A stretch of DNA of 64,000 nt. Origin: Aggregatilineales bacterium (GTDB lineage Bacteria; Chloroflexota; Anaerolineae; Aggregatilineales; Phototrophicaceae). The stretch covers positions 124,001-188,000 of the forward strand of contig JAUQWZ010000006.1 of assembly GCA_030834905.1 (NCBI GenBank). Direction: 5' to 3'. Under the pieces are notes generated by a model. The model was not told the origin of the DNA and made no database searches. It saw only the letters and a program-made list of their open reading frames with translations. Shown here piece by piece: positions 8,393 to 16,669 of this stretch. The stretch's first letter is position 1. Each line of letters starts with the position of its first letter. The position numbers and the translations under genes were made by a program.

Positions 8393-9403
8393 ATGGAACC
8401 GATTCTCCAGTTCAAAAATGTCAGCCGTTCCTTCAAGAAGGGACGCATTCCGATCCCCGTTTTGCAGGACATCGATCTCAGCGTCAACGCGCTCGAATTT
8501 CTGTGTCTGGTCGGCGAAAGCGGCTGTGGCAAAACCACCACCGGCAAAATCCTGTCTGGCTTGCTGGCGCCGTCCAGCGGGCGGGTGCTGTTCGAGGGGC
8601 GGGATGTCTCTAAGCTGCGCGGCGAGGCGTACCGCCATTACCGCCGTTCGGTGCAGATCATCCATCAGGACCCGTATGCGTCGCTGAATCCAACCCAGAC
8701 GATATACGATATTCTCAGCTTTCCACTGTTCCGGCACAAGCTGGTTCACAACCGTACCCAGGCGCGCGACCGAGTCGCTGAACTGCTGACGATGGTCGAT
8801 CTGACGCCGGTGCTCGACGTGATCGACAAGTATCCGCACCAGCTCAGCGGCGGGCAGCGGCAGCGCGTCAGCATCGCCCGCGCCCTGACGACCAACCCCA
8901 GCGTAATTATTGCCGACGAAGCCGTCAGCATGGTGGACGTTTCGATCCGCATCGGCTTGCTCAACATGCTGATGGACATGCGCACCAGCCTCAACGTCAC
9001 CATCGTCTTCATCACCCACGATCTGGCGCTGGCAAAGTATTTCGCCTGGGACGGGCGCATCGCCGTCATGTATCTGGGGCGCGTGGTCGAGATCGGGCGG
9101 ACGCCGGATCTGATCGGTGAGCCGCAGCATCCCTATACGCGGGTGCTGCTGTCGGCTATTCCTGAAGCCGACCCCCAGAAAACGCGCAGCAAACAGCACA
9201 TTCTGCTGCGCAGCGAGGATATCCCGCGCCTGACCGAACTACCGCCGGGCTGCTCGTTTCACCCGCGCTGCCCCTGGTTTGTCGAAGGAGTCTGCGACGC
9301 GCGCGTGCCTCAGCTTGCGCCCGTACCCGCGTCCGCCAGCGCCTCTGAGGTCGCCTGTATCCCGCTGACCGAAGGCGCGGCACTCACCCTGTATACGCCA
9401 TGA
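8393..9403 (+). CDS. ABC transporter ATP-binding protein, DppF/OppF type
   Basis: A 336-residue partner ATPase. Walker A is GESGCGKTT, the signature LSGGQRQR, and the Walker B region reads IIADEAVSMVD, where the usual EPTSALD is changed to EAVSMVD; the catalytic Glu is kept. The C-terminal oligo_HPY extension is present (FHPRCPWFVEGVC). ATG 8393 gives a standard N terminus (MEPILQFKNVSRSF); a TTG at 8369 is a possible alternative. Its stop overlaps the start of the next small gene (ATGA at 9400), which indicates translational coupling. Confidence 0.92.
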   Translation: MEPILQFKNVSRSFKKGRIPIPVLQDIDLSVNALEFLCLVGESGCGKTTTGKILSGLLAPSSGRVLFEGRDVSKLRGEAYRHYRRSVQIIHQDPYASLNPTQTIYDILSFPLFRHKLVHNRTQARDRVAELLTMVDLTPVLDVIDKYPHQLSGGQRQRVSIARALTTNPSVIIADEAVSMVDVSIRIGLLNMLMDMRTSLNVTIVFITHDLALAKYFAWDGRIAVMYLGRVVEIGRTPDLIGEPQHPYTRVLLSAIPEADPQKTRSKQHILLRSEDIPRLTELPPGCSFHPRCPWFVEGVCDARVPQLAPVPASASASEVACIPLTEGAALTLYTP

Positions 9404-9582
9404 GCGCCGACGCGCTGCGGGCGTTTTTGCGCGCGGGGATGTTCGTCGCGCTGGTGTCGCTGGCGCTGGTGCTGACCACCGCTCGCGGCAGCGCCGAATT
9501 CGTCGTCTCTGTCTGCTCGCTGGTGATCGGTCTGACGCTGATAGGGCTGGTGATACTGGTCACGTGGCTGGGAAAACGCTAG
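9400..9582 (+). CDS. Small two-helix membrane protein at the end of the ABC operon
   Basis: A 60-residue protein with two hydrophobic segments (about 10-28 and 33-56) and a basic C terminus (WLGKR). Its ATG overlaps the stop of the DppF-type gene in an ATGA, so it is probably translated by reinitiation. I recognise no family. The tight coupling argues for a real gene with a small membrane role linked to the transporter. Confidence 0.6.
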   Translation: MSADALRAFLRAGMFVALVSLALVLTTARGSAEFVVSVCSLVIGLTLIGLVILVTWLGKR

Positions 9583-9609
9583 ACTCAACCCTCTCGTGAA
9601 CAGGAGCAG

Positions 9610-10569
9610 ATGGTGGCTGAGCAAATTGCAATTGGCGTAGACGTGGGCGGAACCAAAGCTGCCTACACTGCCGCGAATCGTTCAGGAACGGTCTTTGCCG
9701 AATATACCGACCGCATCAACCCGCGCGAACCGGCGCTGACGACGATTGGCACGCTCGCCGACGGCATCCGGCGGGTTATCCGCGAGGCGGGACAGCCGGT
9801 CGCGGGTATCGGCGTTGCCTGTCCGGGTCCCGTTGATGCCGTGGCAGGTGTGGCGCTCAATGCGGTCAATCTGGGCTGGAAGAACGTACCGCTGCGCGAG
9901 GCGCTGCAAACGAAGCTGGAGCTGGATGTTCCCATCTGGCTGCAAAACGACGTGAATGCCGGGGCGCTGGGCGAGATGGTCTTTGGCGCGGCGCGGGGCG
10001 AATCCAATTTTGTCTATCTCGCCGTTGGAACGGGCTTGGGCGGCGGCGCTGTCGTTAACGGTCATATTGTCAACGGCGCGAACGGCTGGGCAATGGAAGT
10101 CGGGCACATGTCGCTGAACCCAAAGGGGCGACCCTGCACCTGCGGCAATGTCGGCTGCGCCGAAATGTACATCTCCGGCAAAGGGCTGCTGGCAGGCGCA
10201 GCCGAGCACTTACTCTCCAACCCTGAATACCGCGACATCACCATCACGACCCACCGCGTGCTCGATCTGGCACAGCGCGGCGAGCCGCTGGCGCGCAAAG
10301 TCGTAGACGAGGCTGCCGAGGCGCTCGGCGTGGTGATGGCATGGTGCGCATCGGTATTGAATCCGTCATTGATCGTCATCGGCGGCGGATTAGGCAGCGC
10401 CGCCTACGAGTCACTGGTCAGCGGGGCGATGGTCGCGCTGCGCGCCCGTCTCCTGCCGGACGTACATTCGGCGCTGCGGGTTGTCAAAGCGGGCGCTTCT
10501 ACCAGCGCATTGGGTCCAGCGGCGCTGGTCTGGTACGGGCTTAACGCAGCGCCTCTCGCAGACGCCTGA
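9610..10569 (+). CDS. ROK family sugar kinase
   Basis: A 319-residue cytoplasmic kinase that phosphorylates glucose, N-acetylglucosamine or a related hexose with ATP. The N-terminal phosphate-binding motif is VDVGGTKAAY, and the ROK zinc site CTCGNVGCAE appears at about 178-187, preceded by the conserved EVGHMSLN. An LQNDVNAGALGE segment supplies the catalytic Asp. AGGAG at 9602-9606 is close to ATG 9610; GTG 9613 has better spacing and may be the true start. The location after the transporter suggests that it phosphorylates the imported sugar. Its 3' end overlaps the convergent cutC gene by 29 nt. Confidence 0.9.
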   Translation: MVAEQIAIGVDVGGTKAAYTAANRSGTVFAEYTDRINPREPALTTIGTLADGIRRVIREAGQPVAGIGVACPGPVDAVAGVALNAVNLGWKNVPLREALQTKLELDVPIWLQNDVNAGALGEMVFGAARGESNFVYLAVGTGLGGGAVVNGHIVNGANGWAMEVGHMSLNPKGRPCTCGNVGCAEMYISGKGLLAGAAEHLLSNPEYRDITITTHRVLDLAQRGEPLARKVVDEAAEALGVVMAWCASVLNPSLIVIGGGLGSAAYESLVSGAMVALRARLLPDVHSALRVVKAGASTSALGPAALVWYGLNAAPLADA

Positions 10570-11206
10570 CCTTGTCCACATCCACCACATCGCCGCTGCG
10601 GGCAGCGCCGCCAATGTGATACGCCTGAGCGCGGGTGATCGTGGCAAGCTCGGACAACTGCTCCAGACGAATGCCGCCGGACAGCACAAACTGAAAATGC
10701 TGTCGGTAGCGTTCGACCCATGCCCGCGTCACTTCGCGCCCTTCCCAGGCATTTGGCGCGGGACCGGACGTAAGGATGCGCGGCACGATCCCGCTCAGCG
10801 CGCTGAGCGATATATCCGGGGTGGCGCTGCCGTCAAGGGCGCGGTGAACGGTGACCGGAACCGGCGCGGCGGCTTCGGCAGCCCGCCGGATGAGCGCGAT
10901 ATCGAGATTATTCTCGGCGGTAACCGCGCCAAAAACGATGCTGGCGACGCCGAGTCCGGCTAGCTGCCGAACATCGCCCAGAATCAGGTCGATGTCTTCG
11001 GCGCTGTAGTGGAAGCCGCGCGCGTGTGGGCGCACGATGACGTTGACCGGAATACTGACGCTGGCGAGGATGCCGCGCGCCAGATCGAGGGAAGGCGTCA
11101 GCCCGCCGTTGGGCAGATCGCGCAGCACTTCAACGCTGTCCGCGCCGCCTTCCACGGCGCGCAGCGCATCTTCAAGCGAGGTTACCGCAATTTCGAGTTG
11201 TGGCAT
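10541..11206 (-). CDS. cutC: CutC family protein
   Basis: A 221-residue TIM-barrel protein. The family hallmarks are PNGGLTPS (about residues 32-39) and VIVRPHARGFHYS near 56-68. CutC was named for copper homeostasis, but its biochemical role is uncertain in most bacteria; some studies suggest an enzymatic function. It is convergent with the ROK kinase and their coding ends overlap by 29 nt, so no terminator separates them. ATG 11206 has AGGGT upstream on the reverse strand. Confidence 0.85.
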   Translation of the reverse strand: MPQLEIAVTSLEDALRAVEGGADSVEVLRDLPNGGLTPSLDLARGILASVSIPVNVIVRPHARGFHYSAEDIDLILGDVRQLAGLGVASIVFGAVTAENNLDIALIRRAAEAAAPVPVTVHRALDGSATPDISLSALSGIVPRILTSGPAPNAWEGREVTRAWVERYRQHFQFVLSGGIRLEQLSELATITRAQAYHIGGAARSGDVVDVDKVRRLREALR

Positions 11207-11238
11207 TCGTACCCTACCCTCTGGAGTAAACGACGATC

Positions 11239-12651
11239 ATGCGCATTGCAATTGGCGGGTTATCAAACGAGAGCTGCACCTTTTCGCCGCTGCTGGCGGG
11301 ACAGGACGATTTCACCCTCTATCGCGGCGATTCGTTCCTTGACCGCTATCCGTTTCTCAGCCAGTTTAACGCCGAGTTCGTGCCGCTGCTGTGGGCACGC
11401 GCGCTGCCCGGCGGATCGGTGGAGTCCAGCTTATACAGCCAGATCCGCGAGGAGTTTATCACACTGCTGCGCGATAACGGACCTTTTGACGGCGTTTATC
11501 TCGACATGCACGGCGCGACTCACGTCGAAGGCATGGACGACGCCGAAGGCGATCTGATCGCGACGATCCGGCAGGTGGTCGGCAGCGACTGCCTGATCTC
11601 CGGCAGCTTTGACCTTCACGGCAACATCTCGCGGCGCGTGGTCGAACAGATCAACATCATGAGCGCCTACCGCACCGCGCCGCACATCGACGCCGTCGAG
11701 ACGCGCCAGAAAGCGCTGTCGCTGCTCGTCCACTGCCTGCAAAACAGCCTGCGCCCGATGCGCGCCTGGGTGCAAATTCCGGTTGTGCTGCCCGGCGAGC
11801 GCACCAGCACCGAATGGGAACCGGGCAAAAACGTCTATGCTTCGCTCGCCAAAAGCGATACCATCCCCGGCGTGCTGGACGCCTCGCTGTGGGTGGGCTA
11901 CGTGTGGGCAGACGAACCCCGCGCCAGCGCCAGCGCGGTGGTGACCGGGACGGATGCTGAGGTCATCCAGCGCGAAGCCGCCCGTATCGGGCAGCGCTAC
12001 TGGGACGCGCGAACCGGGTTCAACTTTGGCGTGAAAACGGGATCGATTGACGAGTGCGTTACCTGGGCGCTGGCAGCGCCGGAGCCGTCAGTCTTTATCA
12101 GCGATTCGGGCGATAACCCGACGGCTGGCGGCGCGGGTGACGTGCCGCTGTTCCTGGGTCGCCTGATCGCCCGTGAGGTCGAATCGGCGGTCGTCGCCAG
12201 CATTGCCGATGCCGAAGCAGTTGCGATCTGTCAGGCAGCCGGCGTGGGCGCGGAAGTCAGCCTATCGCTCGGCGGCAAGCTCGATCCAATCACCAGCCCG
12301 CCGCTGCCCGTCACCGGACATGTGCTTAACATCGTGCCGAGCCAGAATACCGAAGTCGTGGCGCAGATCGGCGGCGTCAAAGTCATCATTACCCGCCGCC
12401 GCCGTCCTTATCATTTCATCGCCCACATGCAGCAGTTGGGCATCGAGCCGCTGGAACACAAGATCGTCGTCGTCAAGATCGGCTACCTCGAACCTGATTT
12501 GAACCGCGCCGCGCCGTATGCGCTGCTGGCGCTCAGTCCGGGACCGGTCGATCAGGCAATCGAGCGTATCCCGTTCAAGCGCATCCAGCGACCGAAATAC
12601 CCGCTGGACAAGGACATGACCTGGATGCCGGAGCCGGTTATTTTTTCATAG
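11239..12651 (+). CDS. M81 family metallopeptidase (MlrC-like)
   Basis: A 470-residue protein of the microcystinase C family. The start MRIAIGGLSNESCTFSP and the segments DLHGNIS and YRTAPHIDAVET match the N-terminal M81/DUF1485 domain; the C-terminal half with SLGGKLDP matches the MlrC C-terminal domain. MlrC of Sphingomonas hydrolyses linearised microcystin products, but most homologues have no known substrate and probably cleave small peptides or amide bonds. It is divergent from cutC with a 32-nt gap. GGAG lies 13 nt before the ATG, which is a long spacing. Confidence 0.87.
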   Translation: MRIAIGGLSNESCTFSPLLAGQDDFTLYRGDSFLDRYPFLSQFNAEFVPLLWARALPGGSVESSLYSQIREEFITLLRDNGPFDGVYLDMHGATHVEGMDDAEGDLIATIRQVVGSDCLISGSFDLHGNISRRVVEQINIMSAYRTAPHIDAVETRQKALSLLVHCLQNSLRPMRAWVQIPVVLPGERTSTEWEPGKNVYASLAKSDTIPGVLDASLWVGYVWADEPRASASAVVTGTDAEVIQREAARIGQRYWDARTGFNFGVKTGSIDECVTWALAAPEPSVFISDSGDNPTAGGAGDVPLFLGRLIAREVESAVVASIADAEAVAICQAAGVGAEVSLSLGGKLDPITSPPLPVTGHVLNIVPSQNTEVVAQIGGVKVIITRRRRPYHFIAHMQQLGIEPLEHKIVVVKIGYLEPDLNRAAPYALLALSPGPVDQAIERIPFKRIQRPKYPLDKDMTWMPEPVIFS

Positions 12652-12653
12652 TC

Positions 12654-12730
12654 TGAACCGCCAAAACGCCAAGATCGCCAAGAATCATGGAATTTCTCTC
12701 CTTGGTGTCCTTTGTGTCTTCGTGGTTCAA
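12654..12730. repeat. Inverted pair of 29-nt arms with 9-bp periodicity
   Basis: The left arm starts TGAACCGCCAAAACGCC (from about 12654) and the right arm (12700-12730), read on the reverse strand, starts TGAACCACGAAGACACA. I count 21 of 29 positions identical. Each arm is itself built on a 9-bp period (CGCCAAGAT, CGCCAAGAA). The pair fills almost the whole gap between the mlrC-like gene and the alcohol dehydrogenase gene and could fold into one large stem-loop. Related arms occur near 48.6, 50.9, 52.3 and 53.1 kb. Confidence 0.7.
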
Positions 12731-12757
12731 TTGTTTTTTCACTTAGTCGAGATGCTC

Positions 12758-13861
12758 ATGAACATACAAGCCGCTGTGCTGCACGCCCCCAACACCACTT
12801 TCTCCATCGAAACGCTGACCCTGGACGAGCCGCGCGCGGGTGAGGCGCAAGTGAAGATCGCCGCCTGCGGCGTCTGCCACAGCGATTACCATCTGGCATC
12901 CGGCACCACCCGCCACCCGATGCCGGTGGTCTGCGGGCACGAGGGGGCGGGCGTAGTCGAGGCGGTGGGCGCGGGCGTAACGCGGGTGCAGCCGGGCGAT
13001 CACGTCGCCCTAAGCTGGACGCCGGACTGCGGGCAATGTTTTTACTGCCTGCGCGGGCAGCCCAACCTGTGCGAAACCTACACCGAACCTATCTGGGCGG
13101 GGACGATGCTTGACGGCACGACCCGCCTGCGCCTGAACAGTCAGCCGGTCTATGCTTACTGCGGCTTGGCGACTTTCGCTGAATACGTCGTCGTGCCGGA
13201 ACAAAGCTGCGTCAAAATTCGCCCCGATTTTCCGCTGGAGGTCGCCGCGCTGGTCGGCTGCGCAGTGGCAACCGGAGTGGGGGCGGCGCTGTACACGGGC
13301 GGCGTCCGTCCGGGCGACAGCGTCGTCGTCATCGGCTGTGGCGGCGTCGGCTTGAACGTCATTCAGGGCGCGGCGCTGGGCGGCGCGGCAGTCATCATCG
13401 CGGTCGATACCAACGAGGCGAAGCTGAAACTTGCCCGCGAGTTTGGCGCGACTCACACCCTGCTGTCAGATGCGAGCGTGGTGGACAGAGTACGCGCGCT
13501 GACCGGCGGACGCGGGGCAGAATTTGCCTTTGAAGCGGTTGGGCTGCCCGCGCTTCAGGAACTGGCGCTTGACCTGATTCGTCCGGGCGGCATGGTGGTG
13601 CTGGCGGGCTTGTCGGCAATGGGCACCGGCACCAATCTGCCCGGCGCGGTGATCACCCGGCAGGAAAAGACCATCAAAGGCAGCTATTACGGCTCGGTAC
13701 ACCCGCAGCGCGACTTCCCGCTGCTGCTCGATCTTTACAGCGCGGGCAGGCTGAAACTCGATCAACTCATCTCGCGCACCTACCGCCTGGACGAGATCAA
13801 TGACGCCTTCGACACCATGCTGCGCGGCGAAACCGCACGGGGCGTGATCATTTTTGAGTAG
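12758..13861 (+). CDS. Zinc-dependent alcohol dehydrogenase (MDR family)
   Basis: A 367-residue medium-chain dehydrogenase. The catalytic zinc ligands are in CGVCHSDYH and GHEGAGVVEAVG, the structural zinc cysteines are in CGQCFYCLRGQPNLC, and the NAD(H)-binding site is VVIGCGGVGLN. The layout is that of class III/aryl-alcohol dehydrogenases, which oxidise alcohols or formaldehyde-type substrates with NAD. I prefer ATG 12758 (MNIQAAVLHAPNTTF); the reading from GTG 12722 would start inside the upstream repeat. Its substrate cannot be told from the sequence. Confidence 0.9.
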   Translation: MNIQAAVLHAPNTTFSIETLTLDEPRAGEAQVKIAACGVCHSDYHLASGTTRHPMPVVCGHEGAGVVEAVGAGVTRVQPGDHVALSWTPDCGQCFYCLRGQPNLCETYTEPIWAGTMLDGTTRLRLNSQPVYAYCGLATFAEYVVVPEQSCVKIRPDFPLEVAALVGCAVATGVGAALYTGGVRPGDSVVVIGCGGVGLNVIQGAALGGAAVIIAVDTNEAKLKLAREFGATHTLLSDASVVDRVRALTGGRGAEFAFEAVGLPALQELALDLIRPGGMVVLAGLSAMGTGTNLPGAVITRQEKTIKGSYYGSVHPQRDFPLLLDLYSAGRLKLDQLISRTYRLDEINDAFDTMLRGETARGVIIFE

Positions 13862-13942
13862 CAAGGTCTGCAACCATTTATCAGCCGCGCGCGTATATAC
13901 GGTAAACTCCCCATACAGCAGTTCAGTAAATGAGGGCGGCAG

Positions 13943-14578
13943 ATGCGCGACAAAACATGGCTTGATGCACTCACAGACGGGCAGGTGCTGCGCGACTGGT
14001 TCAGCCTGATCGTGTCGTTCGCGCTCGGCATCACCTACCTCGCCTTTTTCGCCGCCGGTTATGCCGTCAGTCTTGGGCTGTCATTTGTGTTGATCGGCAT
14101 TCCGCTGCTGCTGTTCATGCTCGCCAGCACCCGCGCCGCCGCCGCCATGGATCATCGCCTGATGGCGGCAGTTCTGAACGCCGACGCGCCCACTATGGAT
14201 GAAGACCCGACGCTGCAAGGGATGAACCTGGGCGAGCGCCTGGGGCACTATCTGGGCAGCGCGCTGACATGGCGAAGTCTGGTCTATCTGGCGCTCAAAT
14301 TCCCGATAGGCATTTTCTCGCTCATGTTTGCCATCTGTATCCTGCCCCTGCTCGCCATCGAAGTGCTGATCCTCGGACCGCTGACGATTGACATGCACCT
14401 GATTTCTGTGAGGCTGCTGCATGGCGTCACCATGGGCTTGCACCGGGCTGAGGGGCTGCTGCTGCCAAGTCGCAAGCCAAAACGGGCGGGGCGTTCGCGT
14501 CTGGAACTGGTGGAAGAAGAACCTACCTACTATCTCGACGATGATGGCGAAATCATCAAATACAAGCACTCAGGATAA
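13943..14578 (+). CDS. Membrane protein with a putative sensor domain (PF13796-like)
   Basis: A 211-residue protein with two hydrophobic hairpins (about 22-65 and 112-150). The layout, a long hydrophobic pair, then a basic/acidic loop with WRSLVYLALKFPIGIFSL, then a second hydrophobic pair, matches the putative sensor domain often fused to histidine kinases in Actinobacteria and Chloroflexota. Here it stands alone with a short acidic tail and no kinase. It may sense membrane or envelope state and signal through a partner encoded elsewhere. The 81-nt upstream gap shows no clear promoter. Confidence 0.7.
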   Translation: MRDKTWLDALTDGQVLRDWFSLIVSFALGITYLAFFAAGYAVSLGLSFVLIGIPLLLFMLASTRAAAAMDHRLMAAVLNADAPTMDEDPTLQGMNLGERLGHYLGSALTWRSLVYLALKFPIGIFSLMFAICILPLLAIEVLILGPLTIDMHLISVRLLHGVTMGLHRAEGLLLPSRKPKRAGRSRLELVEEEPTYYLDDDGEIIKYKHSG

Positions 14579-14712
14579 ATTCAAGAGATTACAGCGCAAA
14601 AACGCTGTGGCGCAAAGGGAATAATCACCTTTTGCGTCTTTCTTCTTCCCCCCTGCGCCTGTGCGCTAATGGAGAAACTGAAAAGAATGTGCCTCATTTC
14701 CAAACGGACGCC

Positions 14713-14780
14713 GTAGGGACACGACATGTCGTGTCTGTTCCCTTCAATCAGGCGGCGGACACGATAATATCGTGTCCCTA
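14713..14780. repeat. Two dispersed palindromes in a convergent gap
   Basis: The perfect palindrome GACACGACATGTCGTGTC (14719-14736) follows GTAGG, and a second element pairs GGACACGATA (14757-14766) with TATCGTGTCC (14768-14777) and ends CCTAC. The two are in opposite orientation. They lie in the 244-nt gap between the convergent sensor-domain gene and the tag gene, which holds no ORF I trust. They belong to the same family as elements near 18.1, 22.9, 50.9, 52.3, 53.1 and 59.3 kb and may act as a two-way terminator. Confidence 0.75.
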
Positions 14781-14822
14781 CAACGGCGGTTTCTAATCAA
14801 TTTGTCCATAAGTCTTTCCTCT

Positions 14823-15407
14823 TTAGTCTTCGCTCAGATGACCGACTTCGGCGTGCCGGAAGCAGTCCACGATGTGATCGTTGACCAGCCCGCACGCCTG
14901 CATCATCGCATAGCAGATAGTGCTGCCGGCAAATTTGAATCCACGCTGTTTCAGGTCTTTGCTCAGGCGGCGCGAAATCTCAGTTTCGGCGGGAACGTCG
15001 GCAGTGGTCTGCCACTGATTCTGGATCGGCTTGCCGCCGACGTAACGCCACAGATAATCGGCAAAGCTGCCGGATTCCTGCTGAATCTCCCGAAACTGGC
15101 GGGCATTGTTGACCGCCGCGTTGATCTTCAGGCGGTTGCGGACGATGCCCGGATTCTGAAGCAGTTCGGCGATTTTGGCGCTGTCATATTCCGCCACCAC
15201 TGCCGGATCGAAACCGTCGAAGGCGGCGCGGTAGTTTTCCCGCTTGCGCAAAATGGTCAGCCAGCTTAAGCCCGCCTGCGCCCCTTCCAGCACGATGCGC
15301 TCGAACAGCGCTTTGTCATCATGGATGGGCACGCCCCATTCGGTATCATGGTAGTGAACATACAGCGGCTCTTTCAGCCCAACCCAGACGCAGCGGACGA
15401 TTTCCAT
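14823..15407 (-). CDS. tag: DNA-3-methyladenine glycosylase I
   Basis: A 194-residue base-excision repair enzyme that removes 3-methyladenine from DNA. The N terminus (MEIVRCVWV, then YHDTEWGVP) and the C-terminal H-x3-C in DHIVDC supply the zinc-snap ligands of Tag, and GLSWLTILRKRENYRAAF is the family helix-hairpin-helix region. ATG 15407 has AAAGGA on the reverse strand with 6 nt spacing, and this AAAGGA overlaps the stop codon of the upstream TIR-UDG gene. The two genes are therefore translationally coupled, which places Tag in a possible shared DNA-damage or defence role. A longer in-frame reading extends into the upstream gene and is not credible. Confidence 0.92.
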   Translation of the reverse strand: MEIVRCVWVGLKEPLYVHYHDTEWGVPIHDDKALFERIVLEGAQAGLSWLTILRKRENYRAAFDGFDPAVVAEYDSAKIAELLQNPGIVRNRLKINAAVNNARQFREIQQESGSFADYLWRYVGGKPIQNQWQTTADVPAETEISRRLSKDLKQRGFKFAGSTICYAMMQACGLVNDHIVDCFRHAEVGHLSED

Positions 15408-15417
15408 CACGAATCCT

Positions 15418-16512
15418 TTACGTGAACAGGCGCAGCTTTTCAAAGTCCCGGCGCAGCATTTCCTTGCGGCTGGCGCTGTAGAGCACCACCGCCGGATGAT
15501 ACAGCGGGACGATATGGATGTCTCCGTATGGAGCGCGCGCCTGAAGCAGCATCCCGTGAACATCGCTGATGCGGCTGCGCTGTTCGGGCAGATCGAACTT
15601 TTTGAGGATGTAGCTGCTGGCAAACCGCCCCAGCGACGCAATCACGGCGGGCTGGACGATCTCGATCAGCCGATCCACGAATGGCGCGTAAAAATCGATC
15701 TCCTCAGGCAGCGGATCGCGCTTTGCAGGCGGACGATCCAGCAGCAGGTTGGTCATATAGACATCGGCTCGCCGAAGCCCGATCCCGTTCAGCATCTCCG
15801 ACAGCACCTCGCCCGAAGGACCGCAGAACGGCTTGCCCTTCTCCACTTCGGTTTTGCCGGGCGCTTCGCCGATAAACATAATACTGGCGTCGGGGCTGCC
15901 TTCGCCCAGCACCGGAAAGGCGCGGTTTTCGCTGCGAAAGCGGTACAGCGGCGACTCGGTCGCGTCTACCAGTTCCAGCCGCAGCGACTTGAGGGCGCTT
16001 TCTTTCTGGCGCAGCGTCGGCATGTCCGCCTGCGGCTTCAACGCGAAGCCTGCTGAAACCGAGTTTCTGATCGCCTCGACCAGACGCTCAACATCATAGG
16101 CGAAGCGCTGGTGACTCAGTTCAATCGCGTTGCGCAGGCACAGCGGCGCGATATCATCGGGAACCAGCGCAGGCGCAGGCATCCGCGCCTGCCCGACCAG
16201 CACCGGGATGACAACCTTATTGAGCTTCAAAGCGCTGGCAATTTCCAGCCGCACAAAATCGTTCCACTGATCCAACCGTCGCTCGCCGCCTTCGTCAGTT
16301 GCATTCAGCCACTGCGGTCCGATCATGGCAATGAATACGTCGCAGGCGGATACCGCGTTTTCCAGCGCTCTGGTGAAATCAACCCCCGGCTGAATGCTGT
16401 TCACGTCGATGAAGATGTCGCCGGAATCGAAGTGTTTCAACAAATGATCGTACAGGCGACCGACGTAACCTTCGGTATCCTGCCGCCGGTAATTGATGAA
16501 GATGCGGCTCAT
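15418..16512 (-). CDS. TIR domain fused to a family-4-like uracil-DNA glycosylase
   Basis: A 364-residue fusion. Residues 1-148 are a TIR domain: IFINYRRQDTEGYVGRLYDHL, then IFIDVNSIQPGVDF, then DFVRLEIASAL with Glu90 at the position of the NADase catalytic Glu. Residues 175-364 are a UDG fold: motif 1 is GEAPGKTEVEKGKPFCG (215-231), then VYMTN with Asn255, and motif 2 YHPA (338-341). Family 4 enzymes bind a 4Fe-4S cluster through four Cys; here those positions read Ala184, Ser187, Asp259 and Tyr275. The ATG has a GGGGG stretch 11 nt upstream. It is coupled to tag 10 nt downstream. The domains are clear. Function is inferred: a TIR effector with a DNA-base sensor, for defence or damage-triggered NAD loss. 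Confidence 0.9.
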   Translation of the reverse strand: MSRIFINYRRQDTEGYVGRLYDHLLKHFDSGDIFIDVNSIQPGVDFTRALENAVSACDVFIAMIGPQWLNATDEGGERRLDQWNDFVRLEIASALKLNKVVIPVLVGQARMPAPALVPDDIAPLCLRNAIELSHQRFAYDVERLVEAIRNSVSAGFALKPQADMPTLRQKESALKSLRLELVDATESPLYRFRSENRAFPVLGEGSPDASIMFIGEAPGKTEVEKGKPFCGPSGEVLSEMLNGIGLRRADVYMTNLLLDRPPAKRDPLPEEIDFYAPFVDRLIEIVQPAVIASLGRFASSYILKKFDLPEQRSRISDVHGMLLQARAPYGDIHIVPLYHPAVVLYSASRKEMLRRDFEKLRLFT

Positions 16513-16669
16513 GCGCGCGGCGTCCCCCTACAATAGCAAGTGCCTCCGATTCTATCGTGAAAACATGGTTTTCAGGCGATAAGGCTGCCGTCAGATTATC
16601 AAGCCTTTATCGGCTCTGCAACTAATGCTACACTCAACGCATCATTGATCGACATTTCTCTGAGACAAC

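Noticed and set aside
12722..12757. GTG start at 12722 for the alcohol dehydrogenase
   Set aside because: Those codons lie in the right arm of the inverted repeat and its tail; ATG 12758 gives the normal family N terminus.
14823..15641. A longer tag reading starting at 15641
   Set aside because: It would overlap the TIR-UDG gene by over 200 nt, and the extra residues are not Tag-like. ATG 15407 has AAAGGA and the exact family start.
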